Below, in pieces: positions 18,323 to 27,664 of a DNA stretch of 64,000 nucleotides. This stretch comes from an uncultured Colwellia sp. (lineage in GTDB: Bacteria > Pseudomonadota > Gammaproteobacteria > Enterobacterales > Alteromonadaceae). Position numbers and translations under genes: made by a program. Position 1 is the first letter of the stretch. Each line of letters starts with the position of its first letter. The DNA is taken from assembly GCA_913058395.1 (NCBI GenBank), contig CAJXQI010000001.1, positions 248,001 to 312,000 on the forward strand, given 5' to 3'. Under the pieces are notes generated by a model that did no database searches, was not told where the DNA came from, and saw nothing but the letters and a program-made list of their open reading frames with translations.

Positions 18323-19384
18323 ATGAATGTATCAACGGCTCAGGTAAATAGTAACGAAATAAACTTAATCAATGATATCGAAAAAACAGAGCTACATTAT
18401 GGCATTAAAGACGGCCGCGTAGTTCATGTTGAATCTGTAACTAATGGCCTTGATTGTGAGTGTTCATGCCCGCACTGTGGCAGTCAATTGATTGCCAAAA
18501 AAGGCAACGTACGTGTTCACCATTTTGCTCATTACAATGCAATAGACTGTGAACATGGTGCTGAAACAGCAATACATTTAATGGCAAAGCAAATCATAGC
18601 AGATCGAAAAGCTGTTCAGTTACCAGCAACTTATTTTCACAAAATGGATCTTGATACTAATGTGCATCCTCACCACGTTAATGAGTTTATTCCAACTAAA
18701 TTGGCAATGTTTGAATCAGTCGAAGAAGAACCCGTCATGGAAGGTTATAGACCTGATTTAACCGCATTAGATTTAGAAGGTGAATGGCTAGATATAGAAA
18801 TAAAAGTAACTCACGAAGTCGATGATGTTAAGGCAAAAGATCAGATTGATCGTCAGCGTAATATGTTAGAAATTAATCTATCGCAAGTATCACGAACTTT
18901 GCCCTATAAAGAACTTGAAGAGGTTGTACTCTACTCGGCACCTAGGCACTTTATTTATTATCAAGAACACTATGAATTAACCTTAGCGCTTGAAGAAGAG
19001 CTCGAAGAAAAAATTACATACGTGAATAACTTAATACACAATGCTAAACCTAAGACTAACTCAGGTTTAACGGCTAAATGTGATGAAGCAGTCATGCTTA
19101 TTGGTTATAAAATTGGTAGTGGTTTTTCAACCAAGCAACAGTCAGATTTTAAAATTGCGCATCTATTCTATGTAAAACCGGTTCAGTCGAAAGATACTGC
19201 TAACTTTAGTATTCATAGCAGTAGAGGCTTTGAGGTTGACCAGGTGGATGTAAAAGAAACACTAAGTTCGAAGCTTGAAGGTTTGGATTTTCCCGTAGAA
19301 GTAAAACTTCAATATGAGCCTAAACCAGGTTTTGGTCGCAGAACTAAGTGGCTTGTCTCTGACATAACGGTTATCAATATATAA
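18323..19384 (+). CDS. CoiA-like nuclease-domain protein
   Basis: The 353-residue product begins with a CoiA-type zinc module: CSCPHCGSQLIAKKGNVRVHHFAHYNAIDC (residues about 47-76; key residues are the CPHCG pair, HHFAH and the closing Cys). An AIHLMAKQII helix follows. The middle contains RPDLTALDLEGEWLDIEIKVTH, a pattern fitting a PD-(D/E)xK nuclease core (Asp of PDLT, ExK of EIK). CoiA is linked to transformation and recombination in Firmicutes, but CoiA-like proteins on islands are also nuclease candidates in defence. The gene stands alone, with AAAAGGA before its ATG. Confidence 0.75.
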   Translation: MNVSTAQVNSNEINLINDIEKTELHYGIKDGRVVHVESVTNGLDCECSCPHCGSQLIAKKGNVRVHHFAHYNAIDCEHGAETAIHLMAKQIIADRKAVQLPATYFHKMDLDTNVHPHHVNEFIPTKLAMFESVEEEPVMEGYRPDLTALDLEGEWLDIEIKVTHEVDDVKAKDQIDRQRNMLEINLSQVSRTLPYKELEEVVLYSAPRHFIYYQEHYELTLALEEELEEKITYVNNLIHNAKPKTNSGLTAKCDEAVMLIGYKIGSGFSTKQQSDFKIAHLFYVKPVQSKDTANFSIHSSRGFEVDQVDVKETLSSKLEGLDFPVEVKLQYEPKPGFGRRTKWLVSDITVINI

Positions 19385-19491
19385 GCGAGATATACCCTAA
19401 TTAGCATCAGTTAATTAGGGTAATTAGTGATCTGCAATAATCAAACAGGACAATTTAATAATGGAATATAATCCAATTATTGAGGTGTTAA

Positions 19492-19779
19492 ATGACAAAA
19501 CGAACAAACAGAAGTTATACGGCTGAGTTTAAACAAGAAGCCGTAGCATTAGTAACCGAGCAAGGTTACAGCGTATCTAAAGCGGCAGGCTCTTTAGGTA
19601 TCACAGATAAATTGCTTTATAACTGGAAAGCCAAGTTAGAAGCCGAACAATCAGGTGCTATTTTAAATGCTGATGAACGCGCTGAACTGCTTAAGTTACG
19701 CAAGGAAGTCAAGGAGCTAAGGATGGAAAAAGAGATTTTAAAAAAGGCCAGCGCCCTCCTGTTAAAGGAAACCAAGTAA
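19492..19779 (+). CDS. IS3-family transposase OrfA (HTH subunit)
   Basis: The 95-residue protein has an N-terminal helix-turn-helix (RSYTAEFKQEAVALV, AAGSLGITDKLLYNW) and a C-terminal leucine-zipper-like coiled coil (LLKLRKEVKELRMEKEILKKA). It binds the IS ends. Near its end the codons A-AAA-AAG form a canonical -1 frameshift signal. Shifting there continues directly in the OrfB frame and makes the OrfAB transposase. Confidence 0.93.
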   Translation: MTKRTNRSYTAEFKQEAVALVTEQGYSVSKAAGSLGITDKLLYNWKAKLEAEQSGAILNADERAELLKLRKEVKELRMEKEILKKASALLLKETK

Positions 19780-19820
19780 CGTTTCAAACGATTAAACAGC
19801 TATCTTCAGCTTTTCCAATA

Positions 19821-20642
19821 GTGAAGCTTTGCCAAATAATGAAAATCAGTCGCAGTGCTTATTATGCTTGGCTAAACCGACCAGCCCAAATCATTGCAGC
19901 AGAGCAACTTCACTTGTATCGAAGAGCCAAAACGATTTTTAAGCAAAGTCGAAATAGCTTAGGTTATCGAGAGTTACGAAAAAGGTTATGCAGAGAGGGT
20001 TTTAAAGTGAGTGTGTACGGTACTCAAAAGCTCATGGCTAAGCTTAATTTAGTGGTTACTCAACGAGTTGCTTATAAAGTTACAACTAAGCGCAAGCACA
20101 GTGATGTTGTTGCAGATAATTTGTTAAACCAGAACTTTAATCCTGTTGCACCTAATCAAGTTTGGGCTGGTGATGTGACGTATTTGAGGACTGGTGAAGG
20201 GTGGATGTATCTAGCCATTGTTATGGATTTATATTCTCGCCGTATTGTTGGTTGGCATATTGGTAAGCGCATGACGACTGATTTGGTAAGCAAGGCGATG
20301 ATAAAAGCTTATAACTTACGGCAACCGCCCAAGGGGGTAGTATTTCACAGCGACAGAGGCTCACAGTATACGAGCAAGCAATATCGACGATTACTCTGGA
20401 GTTATGGCGTTAGAGCTAGTATGGGTGATGTAGGTGCTTGTTGGGATAATGCTGTTGTTGAACGATTCTTCGGCAGTTTGAAACATGATTGGTTACTGAA
20501 AGTACCACAACCAACTCGTGAGCATATGAGAAAAGATGTGATGGCGTATATGCGTTATTACAACTTAGAACGGCTTCATACCGCTAATGGTGATCTATCG
20601 CCAGTAGAATATGAACAAAGTTCCTTAAGAAAAGTGTCCTGA
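19821..20642 (+). CDS. IS3-family transposase OrfB (DDE integrase-type subunit)
   Basis: The 273-residue segment begins after an HTH_21-like region (SRSAYYAWLNRPAQ). It carries the retroviral-integrase fold with DDE residues in VWAGDVTYL, VFHSDRGSQY and CWDNAVVERFFGSLKHDW. As an independent frame it starts at GTG. As the C-terminal part of OrfAB the same frame is open back to 19,746, exactly where the -1 slip in orfA delivers the ribosome. No stop or frameshift damages it. Confidence 0.93.
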   Translation: MKLCQIMKISRSAYYAWLNRPAQIIAAEQLHLYRRAKTIFKQSRNSLGYRELRKRLCREGFKVSVYGTQKLMAKLNLVVTQRVAYKVTTKRKHSDVVADNLLNQNFNPVAPNQVWAGDVTYLRTGEGWMYLAIVMDLYSRRIVGWHIGKRMTTDLVSKAMIKAYNLRQPPKGVVFHSDRGSQYTSKQYRRLLWSYGVRASMGDVGACWDNAVVERFFGSLKHDWLLKVPQPTREHMRKDVMAYMRYYNLERLHTANGDLSPVEYEQSSLRKVS

Positions 20643-20679
20643 TTTAGTTGTGCAGAACATAGAGTAGCGGGTTATGTTA

Positions 20680-23600
20680 TTACAGTTTAAAATTCACTTT
20701 CCACTTCACTCCTCTTATCACCTGACTTGCTGGAGATAAAGTACTTTCATGCTCTACCACCGCTCGTGAAATAGAATTTGTTATGTCTAAAGTTTTCCCG
20801 TTTTCTATAAACCACATTTTCCAAGCTAAATGAGGATTTTCATCTTGAAATTCTGGAGAATTGAATTCAACAATCCTACGTCGCTCTGGTTCTGATAAAA
20901 AGACACTTGAAGATTTTACTTCAACTAGAAGCAGCAGCTCTTGTTCCATGGCTAACATATCGTAACCAACCCCCTCTACTTCATGTCCCACATGAATGAT
21001 TTTATACCAATCCATTCCTGATATAGGCATTACATCTGCAAAATGTAAATTAATTCTCTTGTATTCGTTTTTACATAGTTGAAAAAATAATTGCTTTTGC
21101 TCAACACTAAATGTCTCAACAACTTCTTTAGCGTATATAAGTGCCCGCTGCTTTTCTGCTCCGTGCCCCCTTGTAGCTTTATTGAGTGCCTCTTCAAGGT
21201 GTTGCTCTATTGTCTTTGCTACAACTCCACTAGGAGATGAGTTCGGGCCCCCCTCATTTTGGGTAAATTCTAGTTCTTTTTCTTCAGGAGTATTATCGGT
21301 ATCATTAACAAGAGAGCCGTTGGCTTCAACTTCTTTGCTTAATGCAATGTCAGCCCCTTCCTTTAGAAGCTTAAGTTCTTCACTAGTAAGGTTAAGGTGT
21401 TCTTTGACCCAGCTATCAGCATTAAAATCAAATTCAAATAAAGCGTCGCTCGAGCGACTCTCATCAACAAGTTCGCTGCTACTTTCAAAAGTATCTTTCA
21501 GCCAAGTTATATTTTCGTCAGCCCATTCACTAAGCTCCTGTTCGTTATCTTGGCTAGGATCTAAAATTGTTAAATGATCTATGTAATCAGGAAGGTGTAA
21601 CTCAAGCCTTTTAAAGTTAATGCCGTGGCCTTTATACAGTTCTCTATTGGTCCAATTTTCGGGTGTAAATTGTAACCCTGTATATCTTGAAATAGATTCA
21701 GCTAGGTCAAAGTGGCGTTCAGGGGGGAGAGAGGCTAATACTTCAACTTTTACGGCTGCAATGTCTTTTGCTGTCACTCCCCATTTTTCTAGTTTTGCAT
21801 TTAATGTTTTTGAATGCATTAATTCTACTATTGTTTCGAAGTAAACCGTCAGCTGCCTATTTCTGAATATCTCAGTTGAAAACCATCGAATTAAAGGAGC
21901 AAGGTAATCATGAAAGCTATCCGTAGACTTTATAAATACTTTTAATTCACCTTTATATTGAGCCGTCTTAGCTTCCCAAAGAGCTTGCCCTCGGTCTAAC
22001 TCTAATTCAATATTAAATTGAGTCGTGTTTTCTAATGCCAACTGCATGTATGCTTCGTCACTGATTAATAGTAGTGCCCTTTGCCAGCGTTGTATGACTG
22101 TATGCAAATCTATGTTAGTTACACCATCTAATTGACCGTGAGCAGCAATACACAAGAAAATTGGTAATACTTCTCTCTCTAGCCACTGACTTAGCTCTGT
22201 TGCATGGAAGCCTTTTTTATCATTAACTTGAATGCTTTCTTTAACTTTAAATCGAGTAACGTTAGGTAAATACTTAATTAACTCTGCTGCATTGTCTCTA
22301 AGGATTAAATAGGAAGGTTTAAATTGGGCAAAATGATCACGCCATATACGTTCTTCTTGAGGCTGGTAAAAGACAGTGCTTGAATCAATAGCTTTTCTCG
22401 CTCGATTCTTAAATTCGATTAGTATAGGTAGCTCTTCTATTACACTTGGTTCTATCGTATCTAGTTGTAATTTATTTAGCTGTTGACAGATTGAGCGATA
22501 CAAAGAGATTGCATCATTTGAAATTATGTCGTCACTACATACACACTTTGCTAGATTGATTAATTTTTTGGGGGCAGAACAATTGTCTATTCGAAAAATA
22601 TCAAGTTTCTGAAGGAAATCGATTTCTAAATGAGAAAAATCTCTTTCGCGTATATAGTTAAATTTATCATTTAGACTTGTTATTGGGAGCGTAACTAAGA
22701 ATGTTTCTTGTGGAGAAGTACGCTCCTTACCCGTGCCATGAGGAACTATCCATTTGGCTTGCTTAAACTGGTACTTTACACTGCTAAATAATGACTGGTC
22801 TAGATTATTTGTCCAGGTAAACCATGATTTGAATATCAACTTATTGGAGGACACAGCTAATAGCTCAGGTTTGGCAATATGAAGTACCGAACTAGGTCTA
22901 TTAAGTGGTAAACAGTCCCATACACCTATTTGCTTTAATCTACCTTCAACTTGCTCTTCTTCAATTATTTTGCATATTTTAACTAAATCGACTTGGTTGT
23001 ATTCTGAACCACTTAATAAGCTATCAAGCTCATCATTTGGTAAATAGCAAAGAGAAGCTTTTTTCCATTTACCGGATATTGTCGGAAGTAACACACGACT
23101 ATTTGTTTCACCCGTGTAACTTAAGTGTTTACAGTTGGTGTGTTCACTACTTTTAGTTGGAAGTAGGTGCCATATAGCTTTTAATATTGATACTCGAAGG
23201 TTTTCATCTGAGCTGTTTTTTGCTTTTCCGTTAAGCGATCTAATAATAGATTGATTATCGTATTTATTAATATAGTTATCTTCAATTAACTGTGTTTGGA
23301 AACCGGATGGCTTGAATGTCCATGATATTGTTGAAATTCCGCCACAACTTGCAAGATATCCGTCAATCTTACTATCAACTATTGTTTTATCATCTTTATA
23401 AAAAAACGCGGTAGTAATCCCTTCTGAGGTATCACTTAAGGGGTGCGTTTCAATTATATCGACAAGTGAACCTTGTTCAGTTGAATATGTTGGAATTATC
23501 TTTAATTGGCTATTCAGAAAGTATGATAGATATGGGTGTAGGTTATCTCTGAGGTAAACAGTATAGTGGCCATTACTAGCTCTCTTCGGGCGGTAATGCC

Positions 23601-24903
23601 AGATAATCCTACTGATGGTGTTGCAATGTTCTTCGGTTACTCTTCCGTCAAATTTTTCTAAAAAACGTTGAATGATTTCAAGTAATTTATGTTTGCTCTT
23701 TAGTGTTTGATTATAAATCGTTGAAACTTCGTTTATTGCTCTGTCTGCCGGTATCAGAAAGTGTAAAGGGTTCGGTAATTTCCATATATCACTACTTGTA
23801 GAGTCATATAGGCTAAGAAACCACTTCAAAGAAGACTGCAACAGTAACTGGTTATATAGATTATCTGTAATTTCCAAATGTTTTCTGGAGTTATCTAAGT
23901 AAAACTCACCGTGAATAGGGAAATGTGTGCCTGTAGCTATTTCTGTAGGTAAATAGCAGTGAAAATAAGGCTTAGCGTCGAAAGTATCTTTTGATTTAGG
24001 TAATGCAAATGTAACGTATGGTCTTTTAACATCGTAATCTAGTTTAGTTGCGGCTTCTATTATCTCAGGCATTACTGGTGCTAGAACGGGTCTCAATACC
24101 ATCCAATCAGTATCAGGATAAAGATTTTTATTTATTGTATCTCCAGCCCAGCTCAGGTTGAGTTCAACTTTTTCACTCTTCGAAGTAGAACCAATAAGTA
24201 TTTCAGATACAAATAAAAGGTTTTGTTTTGAAAATGCCTCTAATTTTTTTTCTATAGCAGACATTGCTTCGTCAGTTAAGTCCGATAGAACAATTTCAGT
24301 TGCGGCATTTTTATTAGTCAGATTATCTTGGCTAATTGCTTTATATTGAGGAAAGAAAAAAGAAGGAGCTTTTGCGTTGACGTCTAAGTTGCTGTGTTTA
24401 AATGCTTCATGTATCTCTTTAGCAAGTATTGCATCTTCCCAATCTTCAAGTTTATTTAACGTAAACGGATAGTGTAATAAAAACGCCCATGGTTGCTCTT
24501 GGTGATGGCTTCTTATCTCTACTTTATTTGTAAACTCCCAAATAGATTTGAATCCAACCCCTTTATTTCCAATAGACTTACCCACTTCTTTATTACTAGT
24601 GTTTATGGAACAGAGAGCATGAAAATCTGAACGTGGTTCATCATTATTTAATGAATAAATTGATACTGGTTTTCCATCATTTGCAACGATTAGTGTTTTG
24701 TTGGCTTTGTCTAAAGTGATCCAAACATTGGATTCTGCTTTATCAACAGCATTTTGAAATAATTCAAAGATAGCTCTACCACGATAATCATTACGGACAC
24801 TACGCTCGCCGTTAACAAAGGACTCAAATACTTCAGTATCTGTATTGATGACTTTTATTTTTCTTCTGATGTGTTCAGTAATTATTTCCTGGGGGGTACT
24901 CAT
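20680..24903 (-). CDS. GHKL-ATPase / DUF3883 protein (sacsin-like N-terminus), candidate defence factor
   Basis: The 1407-residue product has an N-terminal Hsp90/sacsin-like GHKL ATPase: N box ELFQNAVDKA (about 47-56), G1 box VANDGKPVS and G2 box GNKGVGFKSIW (about 112-122). The long middle is unassigned. The C-terminal 150 residues match DUF3883, which resembles a restriction-type nuclease fold: HVGHEVEGVGYDML followed by LLLVEVKSSS gives a D-x(n)-ExK pair. Such proteins occur in defence islands and may couple ATP-driven conformational change to nuclease activity; the role is inferred. The start ATG follows AAAAAGGATGTAA. Confidence 0.75.
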   Translation of the reverse strand: MSTPQEIITEHIRRKIKVINTDTEVFESFVNGERSVRNDYRGRAIFELFQNAVDKAESNVWITLDKANKTLIVANDGKPVSIYSLNNDEPRSDFHALCSINTSNKEVGKSIGNKGVGFKSIWEFTNKVEIRSHHQEQPWAFLLHYPFTLNKLEDWEDAILAKEIHEAFKHSNLDVNAKAPSFFFPQYKAISQDNLTNKNAATEIVLSDLTDEAMSAIEKKLEAFSKQNLLFVSEILIGSTSKSEKVELNLSWAGDTINKNLYPDTDWMVLRPVLAPVMPEIIEAATKLDYDVKRPYVTFALPKSKDTFDAKPYFHCYLPTEIATGTHFPIHGEFYLDNSRKHLEITDNLYNQLLLQSSLKWFLSLYDSTSSDIWKLPNPLHFLIPADRAINEVSTIYNQTLKSKHKLLEIIQRFLEKFDGRVTEEHCNTISRIIWHYRPKRASNGHYTVYLRDNLHPYLSYFLNSQLKIIPTYSTEQGSLVDIIETHPLSDTSEGITTAFFYKDDKTIVDSKIDGYLASCGGISTISWTFKPSGFQTQLIEDNYINKYDNQSIIRSLNGKAKNSSDENLRVSILKAIWHLLPTKSSEHTNCKHLSYTGETNSRVLLPTISGKWKKASLCYLPNDELDSLLSGSEYNQVDLVKICKIIEEEQVEGRLKQIGVWDCLPLNRPSSVLHIAKPELLAVSSNKLIFKSWFTWTNNLDQSLFSSVKYQFKQAKWIVPHGTGKERTSPQETFLVTLPITSLNDKFNYIRERDFSHLEIDFLQKLDIFRIDNCSAPKKLINLAKCVCSDDIISNDAISLYRSICQQLNKLQLDTIEPSVIEELPILIEFKNRARKAIDSSTVFYQPQEERIWRDHFAQFKPSYLILRDNAAELIKYLPNVTRFKVKESIQVNDKKGFHATELSQWLEREVLPIFLCIAAHGQLDGVTNIDLHTVIQRWQRALLLISDEAYMQLALENTTQFNIELELDRGQALWEAKTAQYKGELKVFIKSTDSFHDYLAPLIRWFSTEIFRNRQLTVYFETIVELMHSKTLNAKLEKWGVTAKDIAAVKVEVLASLPPERHFDLAESISRYTGLQFTPENWTNRELYKGHGINFKRLELHLPDYIDHLTILDPSQDNEQELSEWADENITWLKDTFESSSELVDESRSSDALFEFDFNADSWVKEHLNLTSEELKLLKEGADIALSKEVEANGSLVNDTDNTPEEKELEFTQNEGGPNSSPSGVVAKTIEQHLEEALNKATRGHGAEKQRALIYAKEVVETFSVEQKQLFFQLCKNEYKRINLHFADVMPISGMDWYKIIHVGHEVEGVGYDMLAMEQELLLLVEVKSSSVFLSEPERRRIVEFNSPEFQDENPHLAWKMWFIENGKTLDITNSISRAVVEHESTLSPASQVIRGVKWKVNFKL

Positions 24904-25006
24904 TCACTTACATCCTTTTTAATTAAAATTACCGTGTTAACTTCATTGATTAATTAACGTCAAAGCGTCAGGTTATGATGATCAAATATATACTGCTCTG
25001 TACTCG

Positions 25007-26041
25007 TCACCATCTACCAGTGAAAAATTTATTAAACACTGATAATTTGTCATCAATTAATTCGCTTCTCTCATAACCGATTCTATTTTTATAGTCTTGC
25101 TCAATATCACCATGAGAGTCTTTCAATTTAGATTCCAAATGTTCAGGGTAAAAAAAGCTAATTCTACTATTACTGCTTTCTATCGATGAAGGATAAAGCA
25201 TATTAGGAGGTATTGAACTAATTGGATATTCAAATATATATATAAACCCATATTCTTCAAATACAGGAATAAATGCTAAATCACTAATAAATCCAGCTTT
25301 ACTTTTTCGCCTTTCCCTTAATAAATTTCGCTTTAGTGATAGTGGTGAATTTCGTCCTATGTTATCTAGAATATCATCATAAACAATTTCGTCATTTATA
25401 TTTCTTAATATGTCGATATCACTACTTTTGAACCTCTCTTGGTGGATAGACTGTAATAATAAAGACGTAGTCTTATTAAAGCGTTTTGATACTCCTATAC
25501 AAGCAAGCCAATAATTAAGCCCTAATAATTCGTCAATACTTGACTGGTTGTTATCTATTATTTTTTTATGAAATACTGTCCAACTTGGCATGATTTCTTT
25601 AGCGAAAGGGTTGTATCGTTTAACTAACGTGCTAGGAATAGGCTGAACCCAAACTAGCTTAATAAATTTATTATTAGCACTTTTAGCAGTAGTAGTTGTT
25701 TCACCAATAATTGATAAGAACTTATTATGAATATCTTCAACTGAATTTATTTGTTCTTTAGTAAGAAAAATTTCATTTTTAGGTAACGTAGGGACAGACC
25801 ATTGATTGGATTTTGGAGGTGTGATTTTTCGTTTCTTTAACTGGTGAGTCAACACACATTGCCAGTCAGTATTTTTTTTCTTCGAAAATTCTTCTTTATT
25901 GTTTACAGGTATTAACCGTTTCTGCCATTCATAGACAGTTTTAATGTCTATATGAAGAATCTCTGATATTTGTTTAGCTGGCACGCCTAATAGCCGAAGA
26001 CCCAAAACAATATGCCACATAGGTTCTATATTTGACATCAC
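25007..26041 (-). CDS. Helix-turn-helix protein of unknown function
   Basis: The 344-residue product has a resolvase/transposase-type HTH at its N-terminus (LRLLGVPAKQISEILHIDIKTVYEWQKRL, about 14-42 in parts). The rest has no family I know. The gene is more AT-rich than its neighbours. A GGGGGAGAAGG sequence upstream provides a ribosome-binding site; ATG or the next ATG one codon later may be the start. It is divergent from the replication-like module, so it could regulate it. This is inference from orientation only. Confidence 0.55.
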   Translation of the reverse strand: MMSNIEPMWHIVLGLRLLGVPAKQISEILHIDIKTVYEWQKRLIPVNNKEEFSKKKNTDWQCVLTHQLKKRKITPPKSNQWSVPTLPKNEIFLTKEQINSVEDIHNKFLSIIGETTTTAKSANNKFIKLVWVQPIPSTLVKRYNPFAKEIMPSWTVFHKKIIDNNQSSIDELLGLNYWLACIGVSKRFNKTTSLLLQSIHQERFKSSDIDILRNINDEIVYDDILDNIGRNSPLSLKRNLLRERRKSKAGFISDLAFIPVFEEYGFIYIFEYPISSIPPNMLYPSSIESSNSRISFFYPEHLESKLKDSHGDIEQDYKNRIGYERSELIDDKLSVFNKFFTGRW

Positions 26042-26214
26042 AGCTTTACCTTCTCCCCCTTTAATTCCAGATTTAACCTGTATGTGTTTATCTTAACTTA
26101 CTGTATTTAAACGTCAATAGCATTCAATTTAAAACATCATTCAAACATCGATGGTAAGTTGTTTCTGCTTCATTATCTACATCGTGAAATGTTCACATAA
26201 CGTTGGAGAAACAT

Positions 26215-26844
26215 ATGAATACGCAAAACATCAAAAAAGAGCCGGTAATAGTAGTAACAGAAGACAAGCTCTTGAGTAAAGTTGATAAACGACTGAAACG
26301 TAATACTAAAATGATGGGGCTTCATAAACGTACAGATAGTGCTGCAACATCATTTAGTAAACTTATTGAAAACCAGGCTTCATCTACTCACTGTATTTTA
26401 GCTGCATCGAAAGATTACGTTGTTATGCCAGTAGGTGTATGCGCGGAAATTGAAGAGGAAGGACCAGGAGTTAGCTTTGCAAGTTTCACTAAAAAGCCAG
26501 TATTAGTTTGGTTTGATGAACGTACGGTCACCTTTGTTGTTATTAATCAACTAGGTGGTGTTCTAAGTACTACAGAGTATCGCTGTGACTTAATAGGCAA
26601 AACTCCTGTTGATTTACTTGCCCAATCTGCCAACTACGTTCAGCAACTTACAGATGCATTCGTTGATCTTGATGTTATAGATATTGACTACGAATGGGCC
26701 GTTCACAGGCTTCATGAACTCCTACTTTCAGCTTTTTGTAATGGCCAACCTAGAACTCTTTCAATACCTGAACGTTCATTTAAGTTTGAAGACAATGCCT
26801 TGAGAGTAGACCAAGAACCAACCCCTGAAAACGTAGCCGCTTAG
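26215..26844 (+). CDS. Uncharacterised protein, first gene of the replication-like module
   Basis: The product is about 209 residues from the ATG 5 bases after GGAGA; an upstream TTG is less likely. It is a soluble alpha/beta sequence with CILAASKDYVVMPVGVCAEIEEEGPG and WFDERTVTFVVINQLGGVLSTTEYRC. No motif is recognised. Its position before an unknown protein, a DNA polymerase and a helicase-like ATPase suggests a replication or copy-number function, which is inference. Confidence 0.6.
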   Translation: MNTQNIKKEPVIVVTEDKLLSKVDKRLKRNTKMMGLHKRTDSAATSFSKLIENQASSTHCILAASKDYVVMPVGVCAEIEEEGPGVSFASFTKKPVLVWFDERTVTFVVINQLGGVLSTTEYRCDLIGKTPVDLLAQSANYVQQLTDAFVDLDVIDIDYEWAVHRLHELLLSAFCNGQPRTLSIPERSFKFEDNALRVDQEPTPENVAA

Positions 26845-26930
26845 CATAGTGTTAAGCATTTAAATAAATAAATTAAGCTTTGCCTGTTAAATCATATGCG
26901 GGCATATACAACTAAAATTAGGAAAATATC

Positions 26931-27662
26931 ATGCAAAATAAAAGACAGATGAAATTCAAGAGAAATGCGACTAACACTGCCATGAATAATGTCGAAAATA
27001 ATTCAGAAGAAGACTTTTTAGATCAATTTAAACTTAATAAAGATTTAGTTAAAAATTCGGTTAAAGAAGCACTTGGAGCAGAATTTTACAAGCCTAATAA
27101 GAAAGAAGCTTCTCAACTCGATCCATCAACATCAATTGATTTAGTCGTCTTATTTAAAAAGTTAACGGATGATAATGGAAACTTTGCTGGCGAAGAAATC
27201 TATGTGGTTAAGGATGAAATACAGCATGAGTTGATTAATGATATCCGTATTATTCGTTGTCATGCTGGTAGAACCGAACACGGTAAAGATTTCATTTATA
27301 TCCAAAAATTGCCGGGGATTAACGGCTATACAAATTTATGGACTGAAACTCAAGAAATTGCTGTTGATGTGATTAAACAGCCAGGTAATTGGGCTAGAAT
27401 TTGGGCTGATAGTGCAGAGAAACAATATAAGTTTCAAGAGGTAAAACTCAATAAACGCCCGCAGACCTTTCGTGAGTTGGGACCAGATCTAAAAGCAGCG
27501 ATAGGCAATAATATTATTGATTCGCTTGACCATCCATTGCTAGTAGAACTAGGTATAACTGTCCAAAAAAGTCATACAAGTACTGTTGATGAAGTCTTTG
27601 CCAACTTAGACGATGATGATGAACCTTTCCATGGTGACATTGCTGATGAGCTAGTTGCATAA
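26931..27662 (+). CDS. Uncharacterised protein upstream of the polymerase, possible DNA-binding accessory
   Basis: The 243-residue product has a basic N-terminus (MQNKRQMKFKRNATN) and an acidic C-terminal tail (FANLDDDDEPFHGDIADELVA), an architecture common in single-strand binding and replication accessory proteins. The middle (GRTEHGKDFIYIQKLPGINGYTNLW) is beta-like. Its stop lies 2 bases before the polymerase start, so the genes are translationally coupled. I do not recognise a family; the accessory role is inferred. Confidence 0.6.
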   Translation: MQNKRQMKFKRNATNTAMNNVENNSEEDFLDQFKLNKDLVKNSVKEALGAEFYKPNKKEASQLDPSTSIDLVVLFKKLTDDNGNFAGEEIYVVKDEIQHELINDIRIIRCHAGRTEHGKDFIYIQKLPGINGYTNLWTETQEIAVDVIKQPGNWARIWADSAEKQYKFQEVKLNKRPQTFRELGPDLKAAIGNNIIDSLDHPLLVELGITVQKSHTSTVDEVFANLDDDDEPFHGDIADELVA

Positions 27663-27664
27663 CA

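Larger units (their letters stand above)
19428..20659 (+). mobile_element. IS3-family insertion sequence, apparently intact
   Basis: The ends are imperfect inverted repeats of about 29 bp: TGATCTGCAATAATC... at left and the reverse complement of TGTTCTGCACAACTA... at right. A 3-bp target duplication, TAG, flanks it at 19,425-19,427 and 20,660-20,662. Two overlapping frames encode OrfA and OrfB, linked by a slippery A-AAA-AAG at 19,740-19,746. It sits between the CoiA-like and DUF3883 genes and interrupts neither. Confidence 0.93.
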
